DNA of 64,000 nt from Anaerosalibacter massiliensis (GCA_000751555.1 CCEZ01000019.1:1-64000), one strand, 5' to 3'. Shown: positions 36,019 through 43,117, numbered from the stretch's first letter. Notes: generated from the sequence alone by a model not told the origin. Numbers and translations are program-made.

Positions 36019-36155
36019 AGATATGCCTTTGCATATCTTTAAATTAGTAGTTAATCAGCATTCCCTTTCCAAACGGGAGGCATAGAAATTTCTTCCTATA
36101 CCCTATCGGTATATAATCCTTGGACAATTGTCTACAGGAATATATACTCGGGAAT
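36019..36155 (-). promoter_or_regulatory. Structured leader RNA, riboswitch candidate of unrecognised class
   Basis: On the minus strand the leader folds as a three-way junction: P1 ATTCCC/GGGAAT (36150-36155 with 36060-36065), P2 (36136-36146 with 36110-36120, capped by the palindrome GACAATTGTC), and P3 GGTATAG/CTATGCC (36096-36102 with 36079-36085). A separate 8-bp hairpin AGATATGC/GCATATCT (36019-36038) follows, then the attenuator. Conserved-looking single strands include CCGATAGG and CTCCCGTTTGGAAA. I compared it from memory with TPP, FMN, cobalamin, purine, SAM, preQ1, THF and c-di-GMP patterns and found no match. Confidence 0.55.
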
Positions 36156-36192
36156 ATATTTGGTTTTTATAAAATAAATTTACAATTTTCTA

Positions 36193-36227
36193 ATTTCATT
36201 ATATAATGAAATCGTCATTACTGTCAA
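36193..36227 (-). promoter_or_regulatory. Promoter with a perfect 20-bp palindrome over the -10 (ECF/SUOX-fold operon)
   Basis: The minus strand reads TTGACA (36222-36227), 18 bp, TATAAT (36198-36203). The palindrome ATTTCATTATATAATGAAAT (36193-36212) is perfect and covers the -10 box, so it is a likely operator of a dimeric repressor. The divergent NTPase gene starts ~50 bp further, so the same protein could affect both. Confidence 0.7.
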
Positions 36228-36276
36228 TTAAGTATAATCTTAGTCCCAGTATTGTTCAGAAAAAGGATGTGGGATA

Positions 36277-36798
36277 ATGAATAATTTATTTTTAACTGGA
36301 GAAATTAAAGTAGGAAAATCTACTGTATTAAAAAAGGTATTAAAAAAAATTAATATCCCTGTGGGAGGATATATGACAGAAAAAACAATATGTAATGATA
36401 TAACAACACACACTGTAAAATCATTATATGATAATATAGAAAAATATATTATAGCCAAAATAAATAACAAAAATTTTTCCAGAAAAATTTTTATGGAATC
36501 TTTTAGTACTGGTATTCCATCTATTCTTGATAAAAGTTTAGAAAATAGGGATATAATAGTATTAGATGAGCTAGGGTTTATGGAAAATGATATAAATATC
36601 TTTACTTCCAAAATATATAGACTGTTAGATAGTGACAAAATAGTATTAGGAGTTCTAAAAAAATATGACTGTGAGTTTCTAAATAATATTAAAGCAAGAG
36701 ACGATGTTATAATTATAGAAATTACAGAAGAAAATAGAGATTTAATTTTAAATAAAATTTTAAATATAATAAAATCCTTTAATATTCCACTTAAATAA
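36277..36798 (+). CDS. THEP1-type nucleoside-triphosphatase
   Basis: A 173-aa P-loop NTPase of the NTPase_1 (THEP1) family. Walker A GEIKVGKST lies at residues 8-16; PVGGYMTEK is the family's next motif; Walker B is IIVLDELGFME; KYDCEFLNNIKARDDV is near the C-terminus. Known members hydrolyse NTPs slowly and their biological role is unclear. It is divergent from the ECF/SUOX-fold operon across a shared ~300-bp control region, so a role in the same process is possible but unproven. A longer ORF on the opposite strand (36240-36803) is a shadow. Confidence 0.8.
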   Translation: MNNLFLTGEIKVGKSTVLKKVLKKINIPVGGYMTEKTICNDITTHTVKSLYDNIEKYIIAKINNKNFSRKIFMESFSTGIPSILDKSLENRDIIVLDELGFMENDINIFTSKIYRLLDSDKIVLGVLKKYDCEFLNNIKARDDVIIIEITEENRDLILNKILNIIKSFNIPLK

Positions 36799-36857
36799 TC
36801 CACTTCTATATGAAAATCTTAAATGTATTGTGAATAAAATAAAAACATGATACTTTT

Positions 36858-36899
36858 TTGTCAAAGATTGTTGACAAGCCTTCTCAATTATAATATAGT
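36858..36899 (+). promoter_or_regulatory. Promoter of the Rrf2 gene with inverted repeat
   Basis: TTGACA (36871-36876), 17 bp, TATAGT (36894-36899) is a good promoter ~50 bp before the gene. TTGTCAA-N6-TTGACAA (36858-36877) is an inverted repeat over the -35, a candidate self-regulatory site for the Rrf2 protein or another repressor. Confidence 0.6.
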
Positions 36900-36947
36900 G
36901 AATGTAAACTTGGTTAGTATATAATCTTTTGTAAAAAGGAGTTTATT

Positions 36948-37373
36948 ATGAAAATAACACAAGAGTCAGACTATGCTTTAAGAGTAGTTGTCTACTTTTC
37001 AACATTAGAACCCAAAGCTAAAGTAAGTGCAAATATTATAGCTGAAAATCAGAATATTCCTTTAAGATTCCTTTTAAAACTTCTGCAGAAATTAAAAAAA
37101 GCAGATATAGTGGAATCTTTTATGGGAGTAAACGGAGGATATGCCCTAAAAAAATCACCTAAAGATATTTCTTTAAAAGATGTTATAGAAGCAGTAGAAG
37201 GTCCTATACATTTAAATCGTTGCCTATTAAATCCTAAAGAATGTAATAATAAGGGACCGGATAAATGTCTAATACATAATGCACTGGGCAGCGTTCAGGA
37301 AACACTAATAGAACAGCTTTCTTCCATAAACTTTAAAGATATTTCTGATGGCAAATACTTAGATAAGGGGTAA
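36948..37373 (+). CDS. Rrf2-family (IscR-like) iron-sulfur transcription regulator
   Basis: A 141-aa regulator with an N-terminal winged helix (MKITQESDYALRVVVYFS, LLKLLQKLKKADIVES, GVNGGYALKKSP) and three cysteines at 92, 99 and 107 (RCLLNPKEC..., DKC) in the position that holds an Fe-S cluster in IscR and NsrR. It likely senses Fe-S status, redox or NO. No isc/suf operon is adjacent; targets are unknown, and the neighbouring operons with palindromic promoters are candidates. The ribosome site AAAAGGAG fits. Confidence 0.88.
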   Translation: MKITQESDYALRVVVYFSTLEPKAKVSANIIAENQNIPLRFLLKLLQKLKKADIVESFMGVNGGYALKKSPKDISLKDVIEAVEGPIHLNRCLLNPKECNNKGPDKCLIHNALGSVQETLIEQLSSINFKDISDGKYLDKG

Positions 37374-37390
37374 ACCCCTTATCCTTTTTT
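37362..37390 (+). terminator. Terminator after the Rrf2 gene
   Basis: The perfect stem GATAAGGGG/CCCCTTATC (37362-37370 with 37375-37383) is followed by CTTTTTT. The arm overlaps the last codons and the loop contains the stop codon. Confidence 0.85.
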
Positions 37391-38120
37391 AGCTAATAAC
37401 CTCCAACATTCCAAAACCTTGGTTTCTTCTAAAAGAAATACCTAGTTTATATAGATCATTCAAATCATCTTTATCTCCTTCTAAAAGAAATCTACCTCCA
37501 TAAGCATTTATATACATATATTTTCTACCAGTAATCTTTTTGAAATCCCTTACATATTCTTTAACTACTCTTTTTTTCATGTTTATAGACTTAAAATACA
37601 GCGGCTCCCTTAATCCATAATTTCTATAATTATTCAATATTATATTAGATATATAATTTAACTCTCTTTCAAAACTTTCAGATTCTGGACTTAGATGAAT
37701 GCCCTCTTTATTTTTAATATATATTGGAGACAATGTTTCAAACATAACTTTTCTATCTTCTATTTTCTTTTCCTTAATTTCTACAATGGCCTTACGCAAC
37801 AAACTATATACTCTATATTTAAAATTATTAATTTCTTTTAATCCATTGCATAAATTAAAGGTAAATTCATTATCTGGAGAACTAAAATTTACTATTACTC
37901 CTCCTTTAATCATAAAATTATGATTTACAATTTCATAGTTTTTTAAGTCTAAACTAAAACAATAATTTTTGCTCTTCTTGTTTTTCTTTCCTTTATAGTT
38001 AAAAAGTTTTTTATAATAATTTGAATCTGATCTTTTTAATGCTTCTTTTATAAGAGATACTACTAACATATTATATGCAATTGGTATTTCATTTGTATCG
38101 AAAGAAACTTGAACCCTCAT
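37389..38120 (-). CDS. Second orphan Cas6-like endoribonuclease
   Basis: A 243-aa protein of the Cas6 superfamily: N-terminal FDTNEIPIAYNMLVVSLIKEAL, central FETLSPIYIKN motif, and the C-terminal glycine-rich loop LGISFRRNQGFGMLEV. It is strongly diverged from the Cas6 at 8586-9323. The aligned His23 of the first protein is Met18 here, so it may have another catalytic residue or be non-cleaving. No cas gene or array is near. The start MRVQVSF at 38120 follows AAGGGGG. It converges on the Rrf2 gene. A degenerate or repurposed Cas6 is possible. Confidence 0.75.
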   Translation of the reverse strand: MRVQVSFDTNEIPIAYNMLVVSLIKEALKRSDSNYYKKLFNYKGKKNKKSKNYCFSLDLKNYEIVNHNFMIKGGVIVNFSSPDNEFTFNLCNGLKEINNFKYRVYSLLRKAIVEIKEKKIEDRKVMFETLSPIYIKNKEGIHLSPESESFERELNYISNIILNNYRNYGLREPLYFKSINMKKRVVKEYVRDFKKITGRKYMYINAYGGRFLLEGDKDDLNDLYKLGISFRRNQGFGMLEVIS

Positions 38121-38158
38121 AACTTTCCCCCTTAAATTCTGTCCTAATCTTCCAATAT

Positions 38159-38244
38159 AAAAAATATACTTGATATTACCAATCATAGTACATAACTAAA
38201 TTGTACCATGTTTATTGATGCTGGTAAAGTCAAGTATATTTTTT
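38159..38244. repeat. 86-bp element with 15-bp perfect terminal inverted repeats
   Basis: AAAAAATATACTTGA (38159-38173) and TCAAGTATATTTTTT (38230-38244) are exact inverses, with further nested complementarity inside (TTACC/GGTAA, GTACA/TGTAC). It fills the gap between the D,D-carboxypeptidase stop and the cas6-like start. It could be a long terminator hairpin, a leader RNA structure or a MITE-like relic. Confidence 0.6.
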
Positions 38245-38248
38245 ACTA

Positions 38249-39217
38249 TTAGCTTATTACAAAATCTATAATCTCTCTAACAATTCTAAAAATGAAATTA
38301 TCTTTTACTAAATCCCCATCCTGAAAAACTTCAATTTCTTTATTTTCATAATTTGATATTCCATAATCTAATAAATTTTTACTTGTTTCATTTCTTTTTT
38401 CTTCACTTTCAGTTCCCATTACTATACCAATAAGTCTAGAATCCTTACATCCAAATCGTCCCTTCACACTTACAGTAGAAACTAGGCAATATCCAGCTTC
38501 ATTGGTAAACCCTGTTTTTAGGCCATCTACTCCATCTATTTCCTCTAATAATGGATTAGTATTTTTATTTATAAACTCTCTGTCTTTTGTGTTTAATCCT
38601 ATTCCCATACTCATTTTGGGTTTTTTAGTTATTTTAAGTACTTCAGGATATTCTTCTAATATATACCTTGAAAGTTTAAATATATCTCTAACACTCATAG
38701 TATTCTGGCCATATTTCTCAGGAAGTCCGTTAGGATTTAAATAATTTGTATTCTCTAAACCTATTTCTTTAGCTTTTTCATTCATTTTATTAACAAAGTT
38801 TGATACATCCCCTGCTGTATACTTAGCTAATGCTACACAAGAATCATTTGCAGAAACTATTAAAGCACTTTCAAGTAAAGTCTTTACAGAAAATTTTTCT
38901 CCTTCTTTTAGGTCAAAGGTTGAACCACTAATTTCTTCAGTCTCTTTATCTATAACTACCCTATCTCTCATAGATATATTTCCTTTTTCTATTTCATCCA
39001 TAACTACTGTATAAGTCATGAGCTTTGTAATACTAGCTATTGCTAAAGGAACATCTATATTATATTCTTCAACAATTTGTCCACTTTCAAAATCTCCTAA
39101 CAAGTATGCAGAGACATCATTCTCTATTCCTATATTTTTAGCAAAAGTTACAGAGCTTGTAGACAAAATGAAAATCATTGTAAAAAATAACAATTGTCTC
39201 ATTCTTATATTATTCAT
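38249..39217 (-). CDS. dacF: D-alanyl-D-alanine carboxypeptidase (DacF/PBP5-like)
   Basis: Trims the terminal D-Ala of peptidoglycan stem peptides. A signal peptide (residues 1-27) precedes an S11-type penicillin-binding domain with SITK (Ser62-Lys65), SAN in VSANDSCVALAKY, and KTG in DGLKTGFTNEAGYC. The 322-aa length lacks the long C-terminal beta domain of larger PBP5 proteins; the hydrophobic tail (FIFRIVREIIDFVIS) may bind the membrane. The ribosome site is GAGGTGATAGC. It lies 17 bp after the ABC permease gene and may be co-transcribed with it. Confidence 0.93.
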   Translation of the reverse strand: MNNIRMRQLLFFTMIFILSTSSVTFAKNIGIENDVSAYLLGDFESGQIVEEYNIDVPLAIASITKLMTYTVVMDEIEKGNISMRDRVVIDKETEEISGSTFDLKEGEKFSVKTLLESALIVSANDSCVALAKYTAGDVSNFVNKMNEKAKEIGLENTNYLNPNGLPEKYGQNTMSVRDIFKLSRYILEEYPEVLKITKKPKMSMGIGLNTKDREFINKNTNPLLEEIDGVDGLKTGFTNEAGYCLVSTVSVKGRFGCKDSRLIGIVMGTESEEKRNETSKNLLDYGISNYENKEIEVFQDGDLVKDNFIFRIVREIIDFVIS

Positions 39218-39234
39218 GCTATCACCTCAGGGCT

Positions 39235-41874
39235 TTATTCTTCTATTTTTATCTTATCAATTATATCACCATTATTTATTCTTTTTAGTGGTACAAAACC
39301 TGATACTAACGCTATAATAGTAGCTCCTAGGCAAGCAATAATGATACTTTTCCATGGTACAATCCACTCTATTTCATTTATACCTATTACTATTTTATAT
39401 AATAAGAATGAAAGTCCTGTTCCAGATAATCCACCATATATTGCAGCTATTATGCCGTAGTATAGGCTTTCTAGAGCAACCATTTTTTTCACACTACCTT
39501 GGGACATTCCCACTGCCTTGAGCATAGCTAATTCTCTAGTTCTAAGAATTAAATTAGTACTTATTGTATTTATAATATTTATACAGCTGATTAAAGAAAT
39601 TACTGCTACAAAGCCATATAAAAATATACTCATAACTATAGCTGCATTTCTATCCTCTTCTGCACTTTCTAAATAATCTACATACTCTTCTATTGAACCT
39701 GAGTCCAATAATTCATTTAGTTTTTTTCTTATACTTTCTATATCCCCATCTTTTTTCATTTGTATCTTGAATACATCATTTCCATATTTCTTACCCATTA
39801 GTTTTTCAAAATTTTCCTCAGTAAATATAATATTCATACTTCCATTTTCATTATAGGGATTCCCCAATGCTCCACTTTCTAATACTCCCATTACTTTTGC
39901 TTCCTTAAACTTTCCTGAACCTTCTTCAAAAAATTCATTATAATCTGATATAAATATTTTATCTCCAACTTTTAAATCAAATCCATCTATTGTTACAGGT
40001 CTCTTTGTTTTATCATTAAAAGTTTTGGTAGTTGTTACTACTAAAATCCCATTTTCTTTATTTAATTCATTTATATCAAGAGTACCTTCTTTTAAATAAG
40101 GTTTTAAAACCTCTAAATTATCATTTCCATAGGCCTCCAACTTATTGTTAGCCACCAATGTAAAACCTTTTTTCTCACTACTCTCTTCGTAGTCATAGGG
40201 TCTCAATTGTTTTAGTTTAGGGTTTATTTTCTCATTTTCAATTAACAAACTGCTATAAGCCGAGATATCTTTATATACTCTTTCTACATCGGATATTCCC
40301 TTTAGTTCATTATATATTTTTTCTACATCTTCATCAGATTTACTGTTAGTAGGTACAACAAAATCTCCCTTCTCTTCATAATCTGCTACTCCCATTTTAA
40401 ACATGAAATTAGAAAAACTAGAAAAAGTAATGAAAAGTGATATACTTATAATCATAGAGAACACTGTTATTAAAAATCTTTTCCTATTCCTTCTTAAATT
40501 TTTATAAGCTATTTCCCCTTCTACTCCTAATATAGTCTTAATTAATTTGGAACTTCTAACTTTCTTAAAGGATTCCTTCTTAAAACTTCCTGCATTCCTC
40601 ACTGCTTCCAATGGGGATATTTTAGCTGCCTTTTTAGCTGGACCATAAGCTGAAATAAAAACAGTTATTATCCCAATTATAGAACTTATTATAAGAACTA
40701 TAGGAGATATTACTAATTCTACATTATTAAATAGTTCAAATTTAAAAAATCCTATTATATAAAGAACTATTTTCATAGCAAGTATCCCACAAAATAATCC
40801 TATAGGTATACCTATCATACTCAATATACTTGCTTCTTTAAGTACCAACCCTTTAATTTGCTCTGGAGTAGCACCTATGGAACGTAAAAGCCCAAATTGA
40901 GATATTCTTTCTAATACAGAAATATTGAAAGAATTATATATAACTGCCACTGTAGCTACTACTACTAAGGATATAATAAATCCTAGTAACAAAATAAGAG
41001 TTCTATTTAAATCACTGGATAAACTTTGAGCATATAGTCTTAAAAGATCTTCATTAAAATCTATATTATCTGATTCTATTGCTATATTTGCAGCTAAGCT
41101 TGTAGCCTTATCATGAACTTTATTCACATTATCAAACCTTGTATAAATATCATAATTATTGCCTTTTAAATCTTTTTTGTCTACACCACTTATAGCACTT
41201 GATATAAAATACCTTTCCTGAGAGTGTTCAATAATTCCTACTACTGTATATTCTTTTTCTCTTTCCTTTTCAAATTTCTCATTTTCACTCCCATCATCAT
41301 GCCAAATAAAACTAGATGTATTTTGTTCATAAAAAAACTCTTCCTTAGTTCCAGGACTACCTATTCTATTACCTAGAGATAGGACTATTTTATCTCCTAT
41401 TTCAAGCTTTTTAGGAAAGTATTCCATTGTGTATTTATCCATTGCTATCTCATTTGAATTCTTAGGAAGCCTACCCTCTTCCACTTTATAAGAGAATATA
41501 TCAAGAGCTTCTTTATCATATCCTATTATACTTAAATATCTATAAGGAAGAACATTATCTCCCCATTCTTTCTTTTCTTTTTCAGTTGTTTTTTTTATAG
41601 TTGCATAGCCTTCTGCTTTAGCTATACCTGCCTTATCTATCTCTACATTATTTATTATTTTATCTATCTTTTCTCCTGGAATCTCTTTAAAAATAGCATG
41701 ATAATCTCCATTACTTCTAATTACTTCTTTTATAACTGCTTCTCTCATACTTACAGTCATAGTAGCAATAGCTGTAACAAGGGCTACTGAAAGTATAATG
41801 CCAAATAAAGTGAGTATTGTTCTCTTTTTCTGTTCTTTTAAATACCTTCCAGTTATCTCTTTATAACTTTCCAT
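39235..41874 (-). CDS. FtsX/MacB-type ABC transporter permease
   Basis: An 879-aa permease with a first membrane helix (~20-45), a large extracellular MacB_PCD-like domain (~50-290), three to four helices of an FtsX domain (~295-430, with SIGATPEQIKGLVLKEASIL), a second helix and extracellular domain (~460-740), and a C-terminal FtsX domain (MLKAVGMSQGSVKKMVALESLYYG). Such transporters export or sense peptides and antibiotics, or act on lipoproteins, rather than import. It overlaps the ATPase gene by 14 bp. The ATG at 41874 is preceded by GAGGTG. Confidence 0.88.
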   Translation of the reverse strand: MESYKEITGRYLKEQKKRTILTLFGIILSVALVTAIATMTVSMREAVIKEVIRSNGDYHAIFKEIPGEKIDKIINNVEIDKAGIAKAEGYATIKKTTEKEKKEWGDNVLPYRYLSIIGYDKEALDIFSYKVEEGRLPKNSNEIAMDKYTMEYFPKKLEIGDKIVLSLGNRIGSPGTKEEFFYEQNTSSFIWHDDGSENEKFEKEREKEYTVVGIIEHSQERYFISSAISGVDKKDLKGNNYDIYTRFDNVNKVHDKATSLAANIAIESDNIDFNEDLLRLYAQSLSSDLNRTLILLLGFIISLVVVATVAVIYNSFNISVLERISQFGLLRSIGATPEQIKGLVLKEASILSMIGIPIGLFCGILAMKIVLYIIGFFKFELFNNVELVISPIVLIISSIIGIITVFISAYGPAKKAAKISPLEAVRNAGSFKKESFKKVRSSKLIKTILGVEGEIAYKNLRRNRKRFLITVFSMIISISLFITFSSFSNFMFKMGVADYEEKGDFVVPTNSKSDEDVEKIYNELKGISDVERVYKDISAYSSLLIENEKINPKLKQLRPYDYEESSEKKGFTLVANNKLEAYGNDNLEVLKPYLKEGTLDINELNKENGILVVTTTKTFNDKTKRPVTIDGFDLKVGDKIFISDYNEFFEEGSGKFKEAKVMGVLESGALGNPYNENGSMNIIFTEENFEKLMGKKYGNDVFKIQMKKDGDIESIRKKLNELLDSGSIEEYVDYLESAEEDRNAAIVMSIFLYGFVAVISLISCINIINTISTNLILRTRELAMLKAVGMSQGSVKKMVALESLYYGIIAAIYGGLSGTGLSFLLYKIVIGINEIEWIVPWKSIIIACLGATIIALVSGFVPLKRINNGDIIDKIKIEE

Positions 41875-42553
41875 TGTAAAGCACCTCATTTTTTGTAATA
41901 GAGCCATCTTCAATTGTTATTATTCTATCTGCTTGAGAAGCAATATCCAAATCATGAGTTATTAAAACCAATGTTTGATTATATTTTTTAACTGATAGTT
42001 TCAAAAGATCTACTATTTCTTTACTATTCTCACTATCTAAATTTCCAGTAGGCTCATCAGCAAGTACTATAGAAGGACTATAGGCAAGAGCCCTTCCTAT
42101 GGAGACTCTCTGTTGTTGACCACCTGAAAGCTCACTAGGAAGATGCCCTCTCCTATCTTCAAGTCCAAGTATAGAAATAAGCTCATTTATATATTTTTTA
42201 TCTATCTTCTTATTATCTAAAAGCAATGGCAAAAGTATATTTTCTTCTGCAGTTAAAACTGGTATTAAATTATAGAATTGAAATATAAATCCTACTTTTC
42301 TTCTTCTAAATACAGCCAACTCTTTTTCACTTAGCCCAAATATATCTATTCCATCTACATATACTTTTCCACTAGTTGGTATATCTACTCCTCCTAATAA
42401 ATGGAGTAAAGTACTCTTTCCTGAACCACTAGGACCTACTACTGCTATAAATTCTCCTTTATTTATAGTAAAATTTATATTTTTAACTGCATCCACTTTC
42501 ATTTCACCAGTACCATAGCTTTTGCATAAATCTACTATTTTTACAACTTCCAA
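41861..42553 (-). CDS. MacB/LolD-type ABC transporter ATPase
   Basis: A 230-aa ATPase: Walker A GPSGSGKSTLLHLLGG, FIFQFYNLIPVLTAEEN (the Q-loop of LolD/MacB proteins), LSGGQQQRVSIGRAL, IVLADEPTGNLD. It powers the FtsX permease encoded next. The start is a TTG at 42553 after GGGAGGTAATAAA. An attenuation-like leader with small ORFs and a putative response-regulator site lies upstream, suggesting induction by an antimicrobial or envelope signal (inference). Confidence 0.92.
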   Translation of the reverse strand: MEVVKIVDLCKSYGTGEMKVDAVKNINFTINKGEFIAVVGPSGSGKSTLLHLLGGVDIPTSGKVYVDGIDIFGLSEKELAVFRRRKVGFIFQFYNLIPVLTAEENILLPLLLDNKKIDKKYINELISILGLEDRRGHLPSELSGGQQQRVSIGRALAYSPSIVLADEPTGNLDSENSKEIVDLLKLSVKKYNQTLVLITHDLDIASQADRIITIEDGSITKNEVLYNGKL

Positions 42554-42586
42554 ATTTATTACCTCCCTCGCTTCTTATTAGCTTTA

Positions 42587-42646
42587 ATTATAATTTAATA
42601 TAAAAATCTTACAGGGAGGTGAATTTTTCTCTTACACTTTTGTAAG
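42587..42646 (-). promoter_or_regulatory. TTACA-N4-TGTAA operator and proximal promoter of the ABC transporter
   Basis: CTTACACTTTTGTAAG (42631-42646) is a perfect palindrome of the TnACA-N4-TGTAA type bound by BceR-like response regulators. A second half-site CTTACA (42608-42613) overlaps the -35 position of a promoter whose -10 is TATAAT (minus strand, 42587-42592). The poor -35 suits activator dependence. The OmpR-type regulator at 47200 is a candidate activator. Confidence 0.5.
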
Positions 42647-42647
42647 A

Positions 42648-42755
42648 CTACATTCTTCCATTTGAATTCTTGTATTCTAATCTTAAATACTCTTCAAGAC
42701 CCTTATCTCTTTTAAATCTAAAAGGACCTAATAAAAACATTAAAAATACCTCCAT
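42648..42755 (-). CDS. Possible 35-aa small protein upstream of the ABC transporter
   Basis: An ATG at 42755 lies seven bases after a very strong GGAGGTG ribosome site and opens a 35-codon frame (MEVFLMFLLGPFRF, then a charged tail KRDKGLEEYLRLEY). The short hydrophobic start and charged end could be a membrane peptide, toxin-like peptide or leader peptide. The stop lies two bases from the TTACA-N4-TGTAA palindrome. I do not recognise it; the ribosome site is the main evidence that it is real. Confidence 0.5.
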   Translation of the reverse strand: MEVFLMFLLGPFRFKRDKGLEEYLRLEYKNSNGRM

Positions 42756-42811
42756 TTAAAATCACCTCCATATAAATAAACTAGATAATTTACCTTTTTA
42801 ACAAATAACAT
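42740..42811 (-). CDS. Possible 23-aa leader ORF overlapping the 35-aa ORF
   Basis: An ATG at 42811 follows AAAGGAGG (nine-base spacing) and encodes MLFVKKVNYLVYLYGGDFKW plus three residues. Its frame runs over the ribosome site and first codons of the 35-aa ORF, so translation of one should influence the other. It starts ~30 bp after a terminator hairpin. Function unknown; a regulatory leader is the simplest idea. Confidence 0.35.
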   Translation of the reverse strand: MLFVKKVNYLVYLYGGDFKWRYF

Positions 42812-42841
42812 CTTTCTAATCCTCCTTTCTTTTTTGAACAT

Positions 42842-42873
42842 AAAAAAAACCATAGAAAGCCCTATGGTTTTTT
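42842..42873. terminator. Second of two tandem terminators before the ABC transporter
   Basis: The stem AAACCATAG/CTATGGTTT (42847-42855 with 42862-42870), extended by flanking A- and T-runs, gives T8 on the minus strand and T6 on the plus strand. It stands between the 30-aa ORF and the two downstream small ORFs. Confidence 0.8.
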
Positions 42874-42889
42874 GCAATATAATATTTAT

Positions 42890-42926
42890 TAAAATAAAAA
42901 AGCCATAGCCTAATTTGCTATGACTT
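42890..42926 (-). terminator. First of two tandem terminators before the ABC transporter
   Basis: The stem AAGTCATAGC/GCTATGGCTT (minus strand, arms 42917-42926 and 42900-42909, one G-U pair) is followed by TTTTTATTTTA. It begins ~15 bp after the 30-aa ORF stop. Its loop and stem resemble the next terminator (CCATAG core), so the two may be duplicates. Confidence 0.75.
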
Positions 42927-42941
42927 ACTTATTGTCAATAT

Positions 42942-43034
42942 TTAATTGGACAAAAAAATCTCATTTAAGGCTCTTAACATATCCAACTTATTATTATATT
43001 TTTTTGATAAAATTGAGTTCACTATTTTAATCAT
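42942..43034 (-). CDS. Possible 30-aa leader peptide/small protein
   Basis: An ATG at 43034 is preceded by AAAGGAGGCTTTTAACA and opens a 30-codon frame (MIKIVNSILSKKYNNKLDML, then RALNEIFLSN). It has its own promoter (43089-43117) and is followed at once by a terminator. That layout fits a leader peptide in ribosome-mediated attenuation, or a small independent gene. No homolog is recognised. Confidence 0.5.
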   Translation of the reverse strand: MIKIVNSILSKKYNNKLDMLRALNEIFLSN

Positions 43035-43088
43035 TGTTAAAAGCCTCCTTTAAGTGTATATAAAACAAATTTTCCTATTATATAGAAA

Positions 43089-43117
43089 ATTATAATACAA
43101 ATCAAATTGTAAATCAA
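43089..43117 (-). promoter_or_regulatory. Promoter of the small-ORF leader
   Basis: The minus strand reads TTGATT (43112-43117), 17 bp, TATAAT (43089-43094), about 50 bp before the 30-aa ORF start. No other recognisable element lies in 43118-43226 besides the ribosome site of the aminopeptidase gene. Confidence 0.65.

Noticed and set aside
36240-36803. A 187-codon ORF antisense to the THEP1 gene
   Set aside because: Low-complexity F/I/S-rich translation with no motif and no ribosome site, while the opposite strand has Walker A and B motifs.
38121-38248. CRISPR array next to the second cas6
   Set aside because: The region holds one inverted repeat with arms of 15 bp, not direct repeats with spacers.
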